DNA from: Candidatus Heimdallarchaeota archaeon
Lineage (GTDB): Archaea > Asgardarchaeota > Heimdallarchaeia > Heimdallarchaeales > Kariarchaeaceae
Assembly (NCBI GenBank): GCA_030149205.1
Contig: JASBSB010000007.1
Span: forward strand, 248,001 to 312,000
DNA length: 64,000 nt
Reading direction: 5' to 3'
Shown: in pieces, positions 16,161 to 25,333 of the stretch
Layout of the letters: each line of letters begins with the position of its first letter
Position numbering within the stretch: the first letter of the stretch is position 1
The notes under the pieces: generated by a model
Told to the model about the DNA's origin: nothing
The model's database searches: none
The model's input: only the letters and a program-made list of their open reading frames with translations
Translations under genes and position numbers: made by a program

Positions 16161-17597
16161 ATGGAAGTAAAAAACGAATTAAGATCATTCAAAACAGTAA
16201 ATGAAGTCTCTGGACCATTGTTATTTGTGGATCTAGAAGGTAAGGGAGGGGTTAGCTATGCAGAAATCTGTGAGGTTGAAACAGGGTCTGGTGAAAGACG
16301 AAGAGGTCAGGTTTTAGAAATCACTAACAATTTGGCAGTCGTACAGGTCTTTGAAGGTACCTCCAGTTTGGATACTAAGGAAACTTCTGTAAGATTTATT
16401 GGAAAAACATTAGAAATCGGTGTCTCTGAGGAGATGTTAGGAAGAGTGTTTAACGGAAGGGGTGAACCAATTGACGGTGGTCCTAAGGTGATTTCAGAAG
16501 AAACTCGGGATATTACAGGCAATCCATTAAACCCTGTAGCAAGAGAATATCCAAGAGCTTTCATTCAAACTGGTATTTCTACAATTGATGCATTATTAAC
16601 ACTTGTCCGAGGGCAAAAACTTCCTCTGTTCTCAGGGTCTGGTCTTCCTCATAATCAAATTGGTGCTCAAATAGCCAGACAATCTACAGTTATAGGGGAA
16701 GGAGAATCATTTGCTGTTGTATTCGCAGCGATGGGTATAACTGCAGAAGAAGCTAGATTCTTTCAATCTGATTTCGAGAGAACTGGTGCCCTAGAAAGAG
16801 TTTGTCTTTTCTTGAACCTAGCAGATGATCCTGCAGTTGAACGAATAATTACTCCTCGAATCGCTTCTACAGTAGCAGAATATCTTGCATTTGAAAAGGA
16901 TTACCACGTCTTAGTGATTTTAACCGATATGACCGCTTATGCAGAAGCATTACGAGAAATTGGTGCAGCAAGAGAAGAGGTTCCAGGTCGTCGAGGATTT
17001 CCAGGATATCTATATTCTGACCTATCTACAATCTATGAAAGAGCTGGCAGGATTATTGGAAAGAAGGGGAGTATCACTCAAATTCCCATATTGACAATGC
17101 CTAATGATGACCTAACCCATCCAATCCCTGATCTTACCGGGTATATTACAGAGGGACAAATCTTTGTTGACCGTGCACTTCATCGTAAAGGTGTATATCC
17201 ACCTATAAACCCATTACCCTCACTGTCTCGGTTGATGAAGGAGGCAATAGGTAAGGGATCTACTCGAGAGGATCAATCTGCACTCTCCTCACAGTTATAT
17301 GCAGGTTACGCAAAGGGTAGAGAGCTAAGAGATCTTGTGGCTGTCGTAGGAGAAGAATCACTTTCAGATGAAGACAGATTATATCTCAAATTCGCCGAGA
17401 ATTTCGAGAACCAGTTTATTTCTCAGGGTGTAGAGGAGGAGAGAAGTATTTTTGATACTCTTGATCTTGGCTGGAACCTTTTAACGATTTTTGAGAATCC
17501 AAAAAGACAATTAAAACGAATTGATGAAAAATTAATTGATAAGTATCACCCAGATTCAAGGAAAGCAGGGTACAACTTCCACGACGTCAACGCATAA
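16161..17597 (+). CDS. atpB: A-type ATP synthase subunit B
   Basis: Non-catalytic nucleotide-binding subunit of the A1 headpiece, 478 residues (family about 460). The N-terminal barrel ([12 protein letters not shown]), [15 protein letters not shown], the degenerate P-loop region [33 protein letters not shown] and the C-terminal helical part are all present. Walker A is replaced by SGLPHNQ, the normal state for subunit B. It is separated from atpA by tRNA-Leu, nob1, rpl30e and an acyl-CoA dehydrogenase gene and is on the opposite strand, unlike the usual adjacent A-B order. A TATA-like AAAATATATT precedes it by about 70 bases. Confidence 0.95.
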   Translation: MEVKNELRSFKTVNEVSGPLLFVDLEGKGGVSYAEICEVETGSGERRRGQVLEITNNLAVVQVFEGTSSLDTKETSVRFIGKTLEIGVSEEMLGRVFNGRGEPIDGGPKVISEETRDITGNPLNPVAREYPRAFIQTGISTIDALLTLVRGQKLPLFSGSGLPHNQIGAQIARQSTVIGEGESFAVVFAAMGITAEEARFFQSDFERTGALERVCLFLNLADDPAVERIITPRIASTVAEYLAFEKDYHVLVILTDMTAYAEALREIGAAREEVPGRRGFPGYLYSDLSTIYERAGRIIGKKGSITQIPILTMPNDDLTHPIPDLTGYITEGQIFVDRALHRKGVYPPINPLPSLSRLMKEAIGKGSTREDQSALSSQLYAGYAKGRELRDLVAVVGEESLSDEDRLYLKFAENFENQFISQGVEEERSIFDTLDLGWNLLTIFENPKRQLKRIDEKLIDKYHPDSRKAGYNFHDVNA

Positions 17598-17600
17598 TTG

Positions 17601-18332
17601 TTAGCTTTTATCCTTATTCTTTGTAATTATAATCCCACCCTCAAAACCTGTTAAGTCTTTTAAATCAATAAGGTTGTCTGTTTCTTCATCAATTTCAGAA
17701 AACTGTAAGAGATGAGGTTTAAAGTTATTTTTATACTCCATTATGATTTCATCAAGGGACACATTCAAATGCAATTTCCCTTCAACAATTTTCAGTAATC
17801 TATTAGTTATTCCGAATTCACGGATCTGATGATACTGATCCTCATGTTTCATAAGAATCGCCGTTAAGACCTTTCTAACATCTCTGTTTTCATTTAAATA
17901 GCTTTGGCTCAATAACTGGGTGGCTTTCAATTGAAGTGGTAATAATAATTTTAGCTCACAATTTGTTAATAAAGCTCCTTTATTCAGTTCAGAATCATAC
18001 CCTTGAAAAATTAAGACAAGATTCATAAATTTTAAGTCAACTTTTACCTTTCCAATGGAATCTAAAGCATCACGAGAGTAACGATAATTTCCAGTCTTAT
18101 CAGTTAATAACAATTGATTCAGCTTTGATGAATACTGTCGAATGTGAAATAATTGTTCATCGACAAGTTTTGAGGTTGAAAAAATATCCAATTTTAACGT
18201 ACTCACCCTCAGATCAATGGAATAGCTTTCACCTCGAAAAACACTTTCAATCTCCTTTACCAGCATTTCTTTTCCAAACTCGTTATTCATTTTTACTATG
18301 AAAGAGTTAGATTTTTGAGGTTTTTTCTTCAT
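17601..18332 (-). CDS. Hypothetical protein downstream of cdc48
   Basis: Not recognised; about 243 residues from the ATG at 18332. It has no signal peptide or clear membrane segment. The first half alternates strands and helices (SYSIDLRVSTLKLDIF, KVKVDLKFMNLVLIFQG); the middle is helical with conserved-looking leucines (LLPLQLKATQLLSQSYL); the end is acidic (EIDEETDNLIDLKDL). It starts only about 38 bases after the stop of cdc48 on the same strand, so it is probably in one operon with cdc48 and the small heat shock gene, and a role in protein quality control is possible. Its end abuts atpB convergently. Confidence 0.6.
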   Translation of the reverse strand: MKKKPQKSNSFIVKMNNEFGKEMLVKEIESVFRGESYSIDLRVSTLKLDIFSTSKLVDEQLFHIRQYSSKLNQLLLTDKTGNYRYSRDALDSIGKVKVDLKFMNLVLIFQGYDSELNKGALLTNCELKLLLPLQLKATQLLSQSYLNENRDVRKVLTAILMKHEDQYHQIREFGITNRLLKIVEGKLHLNVSLDEIIMEYKNNFKPHLLQFSEIDEETDNLIDLKDLTGFEGGIIITKNKDKS

Positions 18333-18369
18333 ATACAAAATTTACCCTAACAGTACTATAAGCTTTACT

Positions 18370-20538
18370 TTAAGTGAAATCTAAACCACTAATTGCTGGT
18401 GGCTCTAAAACATAGTTTTTATGATCCACTTTGATTTTTTTCTTTGCTCTAGTAAAATGCTCTTTATTAAGCCTCAGGGTCGATTTTCTCCATTTTCTAT
18501 CATCATTGACTATTTCTCTAATCAGGTTTTGTTTAGCCTCACGTACCAATAAGGCTATTTCTGCACCAGTAAATCCCTCTGTTTCTAAAGCTAGATTTGA
18601 TAAGTTGAGGTCATTCTCTAAATGCACATCCTTTAGATGGGTTTGTAATATCTTCTCCCTTTGCCTCACATCTGGATAACCTACAAAGATAAATTTGTCA
18701 AATCTTCCAGGTCTTACTAGGGCAGGATCTAGCACATCAGGGCGATTTGTCGCAGCAAGAATCATCACTCCCCTTAGTTCCTCCAACCCATCAATCTCTG
18801 TTAAGAGTTGAGAGACAACTCTGACTCCTAATTCATTTTGAGTAGATTTTCTAATGCTTGCGATTGAATCAAGCTCATCAAAAAAAATGATTGTAGGTGC
18901 AGATAATTTTGCCTTTTCAAATAATTCTCTAATAATTTTTTCTGATTCTCCTACATATTTTGATAATATTTCTGGACCTTTTATAGAAATGAAGTTGGCT
19001 CTCATATCATTTGCAACAGCTTTTGCGATCATCGTTTTCCCAGTACCAGGTGGCCCAAACAGAAGAATTCCTTTTGGTCTTGATTGATGTAATTCATCAT
19101 AAAGTTCAGCAAATTTTAATGGCCAAATCATTGTTTCCTCTAACTCTTCATGTACTTCTTCCAATCCTCCAATATCTTCCCAAGTGATCTCTGGATTATC
19201 TGTTGAAATTTCCCTTAAAGCAGAAGGCTTAATTGTCTTCATTGCTTCAATGAAGTTATTTTCATCTACTTCTAAGGACTTAAGAAACAGTAGAGGATCA
19301 AAATTGTCATTCAGCTTAAGTGATCTTTCCTTGATTGCTTTCAAGACCACTTCCTTGATTAGAAGACTGAGGTCGGCCCCCACATATCCATGAGTAAGTT
19401 CTGCAATTTTTTCAATGACTGTGGGATTTTTAAGGGGCAACGAAGCTCCCAATATGGACAAAATCTCAAAACGGCCTTGCTTGTTTGGGATACCAATTTC
19501 AATTTCTCTATCAAACCTTCCCCCCCTTCTTAAGGCTTGATCCAAGTGATTGATGCGGTTAGTTGCTCCAATTACAACTACCTGACCTAGGTTGTTAAGT
19601 CCATCCATTAAAGTTAACAGTTGAGATACCAATCTGTTTGATGTTTCACTTGTTTCTGATTCTCGTTTAGGAACAAAAGCATCAATTTCATCGATGAAAA
19701 TTATAGCTGGAGATTCTCTCTCTGCTCTTTCAAAAAGATTGCGTAGTCTTTGCTCACTCTCTCCTTGGTATTTAGACACCAGTTCTGGACCGTTTATACT
19801 AAAGAAGCTGGCATTTGTTTCATTGGCAACTGCTTTCGCAATCATCGTTTTTCCAGTACCAGGTGGTCCATGCAATAAAATCCCTCTTGGAGGTGATACT
19901 CCCAATTTCTCGAAAACCTCTGGATATTTCAGAGGTAATTCGATTAAATCTCTAATTCTGCTTACCTCTTCCCCCAATCCTCCTATATTTTCATATCTAA
20001 CTCCCAATCTTGTGTTTTCAAGATTATCTGTTCCTGATGATCCCTTAGAAATTAAAATGATTGTACTGTCAGTTACCACTGAGACCTTTGGTGGAGTTAC
20101 CTCCTCAACTTTAAATAAAATTTGCTTATCCAGCCCGATGTTGATCCTATACACCTCATTTTCTACAAATATTTTTCCCACACAAAATCTCTTAACAAAC
20201 TCATCAACAACAGAATTTGTTGTAATGCTGTTTTCCTTTATAATTAGTTTTAACTCTTGGACACTTTGGAGGCTTTCTACAACCTCAACACTTACTAAGT
20301 CACCTATCTTGACTCCAGCATTATCACGAATGGTTGGGTCAATCCTAATTATTTCTGATCCATTATCCACTGCAGAACGCCAAGCTTTTGCATATGTTGT
20401 TCGATTTCCAATTATAGCAATGGCATCACCTGAACGAATTTTAAGGCGTTCTGCAATATCTGAGGGTATTCTTGCAATTTGCTTGTTTAGATCACCAGCT
20501 TTAGCTTCGTCAACTATGAAATTAATTGAACTACCCAT
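18370..20538 (-). CDS. cdc48: Cdc48/VAT-type AAA ATPase
   Basis: A 722-residue unfoldase with two AAA modules. The N domain (about residues 1-180) has the double-psi barrel start ([18 protein letters not shown]). D1 has [17 protein letters not shown] and [11 protein letters not shown]2 has the same P-loop and [11 protein letters not shown]; both carry the second region of homology (ATNR) with arginine fingers. The proteins of this class extract and unfold substrates for the proteasome or remodel complexes. Length fits archaeal VAT (about 730-760). It follows the small heat shock gene by about 32 bases on the same strand and precedes a hypothetical gene by 38, so the three look like a stress operon. 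Confidence 0.96.
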   Translation of the reverse strand: MGSSINFIVDEAKAGDLNKQIARIPSDIAERLKIRSGDAIAIIGNRTTYAKAWRSAVDNGSEIIRIDPTIRDNAGVKIGDLVSVEVVESLQSVQELKLIIKENSITTNSVVDEFVKRFCVGKIFVENEVYRINIGLDKQILFKVEEVTPPKVSVVTDSTIILISKGSSGTDNLENTRLGVRYENIGGLGEEVSRIRDLIELPLKYPEVFEKLGVSPPRGILLHGPPGTGKTMIAKAVANETNASFFSINGPELVSKYQGESEQRLRNLFERAERESPAIIFIDEIDAFVPKRESETSETSNRLVSQLLTLMDGLNNLGQVVVIGATNRINHLDQALRRGGRFDREIEIGIPNKQGRFEILSILGASLPLKNPTVIEKIAELTHGYVGADLSLLIKEVVLKAIKERSLKLNDNFDPLLFLKSLEVDENNFIEAMKTIKPSALREISTDNPEITWEDIGGLEEVHEELEETMIWPLKFAELYDELHQSRPKGILLFGPPGTGKTMIAKAVANDMRANFISIKGPEILSKYVGESEKIIRELFEKAKLSAPTIIFFDELDSIASIRKSTQNELGVRVVSQLLTEIDGLEELRGVMILAATNRPDVLDPALVRPGRFDKFIFVGYPDVRQREKILQTHLKDVHLENDLNLSNLALETEGFTGAEIALLVREAKQNLIREIVNDDRKWRKSTLRLNKEHFTRAKKKIKVDHKNYVLEPPAISGLDFT

Positions 20539-20570
20539 CTAAAATACTCTAGACAATTAACCTATTAAAA

Positions 20571-21188
20571 TTAATCCTCGACATCAATAATAAAGTCTTC
20601 TTCAACATTTGTGTTAGGTAGGTGAAAGAGGGTGACTTCGAGTATACCATTATTCAATTTTGCTGCAATCCTCTTCTTGTCTATTGCTTTCACATGATTA
20701 AAGGTAACAAGTTTACTGTAGACAACATCCTGTTCTGAAGCTCGAGCCACAATATGTAACCCATCATTTTTGAGTTTTATTTGCAATCCTGATTTTTCAA
20801 CCCCAGGGATCTCTGCAATTATTATTGTCTTATTATCTACTACCGATAGCTCAGTATAGGGTTCTATTGTTCCATCAGGGTTTAATTTATCCTGAGGTGT
20901 TGGTGTAACAGTTTGATTTGCGAACCCTGGAATGAATGAAGGTGCACCATTTTTAAAAATGAAACCAAATGATTTTGCATCTAACCCACTTCCCTGAATT
21001 CCCATCTTATTGATCATGTCCATCATATCTTTCATCATCTGAGGTGTGAATTCAACACCTCCCTGGTTAAAAATGTTCCCAAAATCTTTTTGAAACTTTT
21101 CAATTAGGTCTTGTAAAGGCATTCCAAAGAACTGTCTTGCCAATTTGTCTAATTCTTCCCAATTAATATCGTCTGGTGTAAATTTCAT
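20571..21188 (-). CDS. Small heat shock protein (Hsp20) with long N-terminal region
   Basis: About 205 residues. The C-terminal half (about 105-200) is an alpha-crystallin domain: ELSVVDNKTIIIAEIPGV, KLKNDGLHIVA, then KRIAAKLNNGILEVTLF, in which the A-x-L-x-N-G-I-L motif is diagnostic. The first 100 residues are a helical extension rich in F, M and Q (MMKDMMDMINKMG), longer than in most small heat shock proteins. Such proteins hold unfolding clients. ATG 21188 is chosen because AGGTG lies seven bases upstream; a GTG at 21197 falls inside that site. It probably heads an operon with cdc48. Palindromes in the upstream region may be operators. Confidence 0.87.
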   Translation of the reverse strand: MKFTPDDINWEELDKLARQFFGMPLQDLIEKFQKDFGNIFNQGGVEFTPQMMKDMMDMINKMGIQGSGLDAKSFGFIFKNGAPSFIPGFANQTVTPTPQDKLNPDGTIEPYTELSVVDNKTIIIAEIPGVEKSGLQIKLKNDGLHIVARASEQDVVYSKLVTFNHVKAIDKKRIAAKLNNGILEVTLFHLPNTNVEEDFIIDVED

Positions 21189-21209
21189 ATAAAGCACCTA
21201 TTGTATCTC

Positions 21210-21309
21210 TTGTATTATACAATTACTACTATATCTTGCTCATATAAAAACCTGTGTATTCCTCAATACTAAAGTATTGATTCTATTTATAACTTACAAG
21301 CTATAGCTT
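21210..21309. promoter_or_regulatory. Palindrome-rich divergent promoter between hsp20 and tatA
   Basis: Three perfect dyads lie within 100 bases: TTGTAT-T-ATACAA (21210-21222), CAATACT-AA-AGTATTG (21264-21279) and AAGCTATAGCTT (21298-21309). The first covers the predicted start site of hsp20 (a TATA-like element lies near 21229-21234), where a bound repressor would block transcription. The sequences differ, so they may be sites for different factors or chance palindromes in AT-rich DNA. Confidence 0.4.
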
Positions 21310-21372
21310 ATATTATTCTCTAACCTAATCTTTTTTAAACCTTTTCTCAATAGATGAAATGGTGAATTAACA

Positions 21373-21672
21373 ATGGTCGCAGGACTGGGATCTCAAGAAA
21401 TCTTATTGCTAGTTGGACTTGCGTTGTTACTCTTTGGACCTCAAAAAATCCCACAATTGGCCCAAGCTTTAGGGCAGGCTCAAGCAAAATATAAAGAAGG
21501 AGTCAATGAGGTGAAAAACTCTTTCACAGCTGCTCCATCACAAAATAATGGTATGGATCCAGCATTGACCCCTGAGGAACTTAGACTGATAAAGGTTGCA
21601 AAATCCAAAGGAATTCCAACGGAGCACCGTTCAATTGAGGCAATTGCTCAGGATTTACTAAAGGTTGAATAA
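21373..21672 (+). CDS. tatA: Twin-arginine translocase subunit TatA
   Basis: A 99-residue protein with a short outside N terminus, one membrane helix (about residues 7-22), the hinge FGPQKIPQLAQ that is typical of TatA, an amphipathic helix, and a soluble tail. TatA oligomerises to form the pore for folded proteins carrying an RR signal. GGTGA lies seven bases before the ATG. It is followed after eight bases by tatC, and a Tat-signal Fe-S protein is encoded four genes downstream. No tatB is seen, as usual in archaea. Confidence 0.92.
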   Translation: MVAGLGSQEILLLVGLALLLFGPQKIPQLAQALGQAQAKYKEGVNEVKNSFTAAPSQNNGMDPALTPEELRLIKVAKSKGIPTEHRSIEAIAQDLLKVE

Positions 21673-21680
21673 CGAAAACA

Positions 21681-22700
21681 ATGGAGAAAAAAGACCCTGA
21701 AAAACTACCTGGGTGGATGAAAGAGGGAAGATTAACAGCAGCTGCGTTATCTGATGAATTAATTAATATCAGAGAACCAGGTGAACCCCTTCCAACATTC
21801 GTTAATGAGTTTTTGGAAGATCAGAAAAAACAAGAACCACTTTTTGGTTTAACTACACCGAAACTTAGCACATCACCACTTGTAAGATTACAATATGCTG
21901 GAGATGAACTTCCAGTGATGGACCATTTAGTTGAACTATGGACACTTCTAAGAAGGGTTGCTAAAATTGTATTTTTAATAACCCTCGCTGTGTTGGTAGT
22001 TCCTGGATATTCTAATGGTTTGATAACTATAAATCCTTATCACCCCCTCGTGCTTCAAATATTAAACGGAGTAATATCTTACGGTGTTTCAGCTCTAAAA
22101 CAAGGTAATGGGAATACTGATGTGTACATTCAAAGCCCACTTGCACCTGTATCTCTTTATCTTTCCTTTGCAGTTTTTATAGCAGTTATTATTTCCCTTC
22201 CTGTAACTGCCAAAGAGCTGTATTCTTATATCAGACCTGGATTAACTCAAAAGGAAGACCAAGTCATCAAAAAGGTCGGTTTGGTAGCTCTACTGTTGTT
22301 TGTCACAGGTGTAGCTATCTCATTTTATAGCATTGTACCGATTACTATGAGAATACTTGCTGTATCAACAACATTTATTGTCGATGTAAGACCATGGTTT
22401 AGTTTGGATTCACTTATCAATATACTTTTGTGGGGGACTTTAGGTGCAGGTTTACTCTATGCGTCTCCTATGATAGTGGTGGCATTGGTACAGCTCAACA
22501 TTTTGACCGCAGAACAAGTAGCTGCTAGAAGACGAGAAATGATTTTCATTGTTTTTACTCTTGCAGCAATACTTACACCAGACCCAACACCCGTTAGCAC
22601 ACTTATTCTCTCAATACCCATGTTACTGATAATTGAGGGTGTGATTCTTTGGTCTGTGAGTATAGAGCTCAATCGAAATTTGAATAATATTGCCACATAA
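21681..22700 (+). CDS. tatC: Twin-arginine translocase subunit TatC with N-terminal extension
   Basis: Receptor of the Tat pathway that binds the RR signal peptide. The family start (MDHLVELWTLLRR) appears only near residue 80, after a hydrophilic extension of about 75 residues not usual in TatC. Six membrane helices can be placed from about residue 92 onward, with conserved prolines and the P-I-T-M-R region after helix 3. Total 339 residues against about 240-280 for standard TatC. The extension is in frame, with a start ATG shortly after tatA, and contains PGWMKEGRLTAAALSDEL; it may bind TatA or a substrate. Confidence 0.9.
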   Translation: MEKKDPEKLPGWMKEGRLTAAALSDELINIREPGEPLPTFVNEFLEDQKKQEPLFGLTTPKLSTSPLVRLQYAGDELPVMDHLVELWTLLRRVAKIVFLITLAVLVVPGYSNGLITINPYHPLVLQILNGVISYGVSALKQGNGNTDVYIQSPLAPVSLYLSFAVFIAVIISLPVTAKELYSYIRPGLTQKEDQVIKKVGLVALLLFVTGVAISFYSIVPITMRILAVSTTFIVDVRPWFSLDSLINILLWGTLGAGLLYASPMIVVALVQLNILTAEQVAARRREMIFIVFTLAAILTPDPTPVSTLILSIPMLLIIEGVILWSVSIELNRNLNNIAT

Positions 22701-22751
22701 ATTGTCTGTTAAAATCACTACAGATTTAATCTGATAAATTCTTTAATATTT

Positions 22752-24044
22752 ATGGTTCAACTTGAATTAATATTTCAAATCTCTTGGAATATTGCGGGGA
22801 TACTTTTCCTTCTGCTATACCCTATTGCTCATACCCTATTGGGAAGGGGAAAAATTAAGAGTGTGTTTTTTCACAGTCTATTTTTATTATTCTTAATATT
22901 GGCATTGGATTCGGTAATTATTGGATTAAAATTGTACTCGAACACAGTGGTTCCTGGATTAAGTGATATTTTAATTATTATTGCAATCCTTTATATCTTG
23001 AGGTTATATCCTGTTTCAACTTTAATTACTTATTCTCCCAATTTACCAGTTGAGCAGGTTAACAATGAAGTGTTAGATGCAGTTATGAAGGGGGTCAGGG
23101 GTAAAAAATCTCAAGTACCAAACCTTTTTGATGAAGAAATAAATGGATCTTTTACCATAACTACACCCTATAGGCTTTCTTATGAAATTGAAGTTGGAGA
23201 GGGAGATAATGCTTTTTTTATTGTGAGCTCTTCAATTTCAATCGTGGTAAAACTTGTTAATTTACTAATTGTATATTTGGGAACGTATAGTTTAATAAAT
23301 TCAAAAACAATTTTTGTGGTTCCTGCTACTACAACAACCTTAGATATCCCAACAACTATTGTGTTTCTTATTTTTGGGAGTTTAGTTATCATGTATCTTG
23401 AATATACGAGTAGCTTAACCTTAGGGAAGGAACTAGTTCTTTTATATAGACGGTTGTTGCAAAAGCAGGTAAACAGAAAAATGAATTCCTTGGAATCTGA
23501 ATCTGTTGCTGGAGAACTTCCCGAAGAAGAAGATCCCTCAGAATTAGAAAAGGCAAGAGAAAGAGCAAGGAAGATTCTTGAGTCGAGAAAGTTCGATGTT
23601 TTAAGCAAAAAGAGACAACAGTTAAAAGATAAAGTTGACACAATTTTTGAGAAAGATATAGAAACTCAAAGTTTTGATCTTGAGACGATTGAAAGAATCC
23701 GCTTGGTAAATGCCGTAAAAAGAGCAACAACCTCCACCCCCCCTTGGACCAAGGTCTCACTATCTCAAATTGCTGAACTTGTAGATGGCGAAGAAGAAGA
23801 AGTTGAACTTATTATTACCAACCTAAGACAGCAAGGTGAGATTCCTGGAATTTATGATATTTGGAAGAAGATGTATTTCGGGGTGAAAGATGAACAATGG
23901 ATTATTCATCAAACCCTCAATAAGTCAGAAGAACACGGAATGAATGTAAATCATATCATGGTTCATCCCGATGGAAAGACCGAGGTATCATTCAACTCAA
24001 AAAATGATTTAAAAAAGGAAAATGAATTCGAAGAAGAAGGTTAA
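22752..24044 (+). CDS. Membrane protein with cytoplasmic coiled coil and winged-helix domain
   Basis: Not a named family. Residues 1-85 hold about three hydrophobic helices, and about 155-215 another two. A charged, probably coiled-coil region follows (about 235-310, rich in E, R, K). The C-terminal part has a winged-helix pattern (VSLSQIAELVDGEEEEVELI, then QGEIPGIYDI), close in look to the PCI-like winged helices common in Asgard archaea. This gives a membrane-anchored protein with an intracellular binding domain. It lies between tatC (51-base gap) and the DOMON gene (about 100-base gap), all on one strand, so it may act with the Tat or redox proteins. Function unknown. Confidence 0.7.
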   Translation: MVQLELIFQISWNIAGILFLLLYPIAHTLLGRGKIKSVFFHSLFLLFLILALDSVIIGLKLYSNTVVPGLSDILIIIAILYILRLYPVSTLITYSPNLPVEQVNNEVLDAVMKGVRGKKSQVPNLFDEEINGSFTITTPYRLSYEIEVGEGDNAFFIVSSSISIVVKLVNLLIVYLGTYSLINSKTIFVVPATTTTLDIPTTIVFLIFGSLVIMYLEYTSSLTLGKELVLLYRRLLQKQVNRKMNSLESESVAGELPEEEDPSELEKARERARKILESRKFDVLSKKRQQLKDKVDTIFEKDIETQSFDLETIERIRLVNAVKRATTSTPPWTKVSLSQIAELVDGEEEEVELIITNLRQQGEIPGIYDIWKKMYFGVKDEQWIIHQTLNKSEEHGMNVNHIMVHPDGKTEVSFNSKNDLKKENEFEEEG

Positions 24045-24142
24045 AATAAACAAATAGACTTCAAAAATAATTTGTTCAACCGATGGAATTAAAAAATATG
24101 AAATTTAGTTCCGGTCAGAATCGCTATAAATTAGGTGTTAAA

Positions 24143-25333
24143 ATGCAAAAAAGAAAGTTTATTTACCTTACCTCCTTGTTAGCGTTTCTGATAGTTTCAG
24201 GTGCATATGGTGCAATTAACCACACCACACCCAATATGTCTACAAGTCAAACTGGGACACCAGTAAAACACTATTATGTTTACCAAAAAACCTTTGCAAA
24301 CAATACTTTGGATGGAAAAGTTACCCCTGGTGAATATCCTAATGTTTTCAATGTTTCTGCAGTTGGAGGCTATCAGTTCGCACAAGTCTATATGGTTCAT
24401 GATGCAACAAGATTGAAAGTCGCTGTAGTGGCCAAGCTTGCTGGTTGGGTGGGCTTCGGATTAAGCGAAAATGGAATGATAAATGCAACAATATTTGAAA
24501 CTGGGGTTGTTGGTTCTAATACTTCCAGCCCAGGACTCTTCAAAGGTCTCTTAACCGGAAATGTGTTTCCTGGATTTGTTAGGAGCCTTTCAAACGCAGA
24601 AATCAGAGGTGTTCAGGTGGGGAATAACACAACTATCGAACTTGTAATTCCTCTCAAGTCACCAGATGGTTTTTACAATATGAAGATCAATCAAACTTAT
24701 GGTTTTATTGTAGCTGGCCATAAAACGAGTGATGTGTTGGAATATCACTCCTATCATTCACAAAGGAATCTAAGATTTACTTTATTACCTGCATCACAAC
24801 CGGCTCCTGTTGACGTCAGTTTAACAGGTTTAACTGTAACAAAAGGGCTGAATGGTAGCTATGATTTTCAAGTTAGTATGAACACCCTTACCCAAAATGT
24901 TACAGTTTCATTTGTCGCAAAATCTTTTTATGGTGAATTTTTCATAGGGAGTATTGATTCAAGTGGGGGAACGATTAAATTTGCAGGTAGCATGAACTTT
25001 ACAACTTATAGTCAGGTTAAGGTATATGCAATGACTGACAATCTGGTAGGGTTCAACGCAGCTAAAAGTAACACAGTTGAGATTTCTGGATTGACTCCAC
25101 ACTTTTATGAGATTTATGTTCATCATATTGTGGAGGATCCAAATTGGAATAACACAAAAGAATTTGTCGTTAACCCTAATATGTTTCAAAATTCTGGGCA
25201 CCTCATTAGTGCAGCAATGCTTTGGACCTTTGTGTTAGTTGTTACATTAGTACTTTGGGAGTATGGTGCAGCAGTAATGAAACTAATTTATCTGCACATT
25301 TTAGGAAATGAAGAGGAGTTGAAGAAAGAATGA
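24143..25333 (+). CDS. Exported, membrane-anchored DOMON-domain protein
   Basis: About 396 residues from the ATG at 24143, chosen because AGGTG lies five bases before it; the upstream ATG at 24083 would bury the signal peptide. Features: signal peptide (KFIYLTSLLAFLIVSGAYG), a DOMON-like sandwich (about residues 30-220) with LDGKVTPGEYPN, WVGFGLSENGM and a histidine-bearing EYHSYHSQRNLRF segment, a second beta domain, and a C-terminal membrane helix (SAAMLWTFVLVVTLVLWEYG) with a short basic-acidic tail. DOMON domains of the ethylbenzene dehydrogenase gamma-subunit type bind heme b or sugar; heme binding would fit the neighbours. The stop overlaps the start of the Fe-S gene by four bases, so they are co-translated. 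Confidence 0.78.
   Translation: MQKRKFIYLTSLLAFLIVSGAYGAINHTTPNMSTSQTGTPVKHYYVYQKTFANNTLDGKVTPGEYPNVFNVSAVGGYQFAQVYMVHDATRLKVAVVAKLAGWVGFGLSENGMINATIFETGVVGSNTSSPGLFKGLLTGNVFPGFVRSLSNAEIRGVQVGNNTTIELVIPLKSPDGFYNMKINQTYGFIVAGHKTSDVLEYHSYHSQRNLRFTLLPASQPAPVDVSLTGLTVTKGLNGSYDFQVSMNTLTQNVTVSFVAKSFYGEFFIGSIDSSGGTIKFAGSMNFTTYSQVKVYAMTDNLVGFNAAKSNTVEISGLTPHFYEIYVHHIVEDPNWNNTKEFVVNPNMFQNSGHLISAAMLWTFVLVVTLVLWEYGAAVMKLIYLHILGNEEELKKE

Noticed and set aside
19694..20542. A 282-codon frame opposite cdc48
   Set aside because: It is the antisense shadow of a strongly conserved coding region, and its composition follows the complementary codons.
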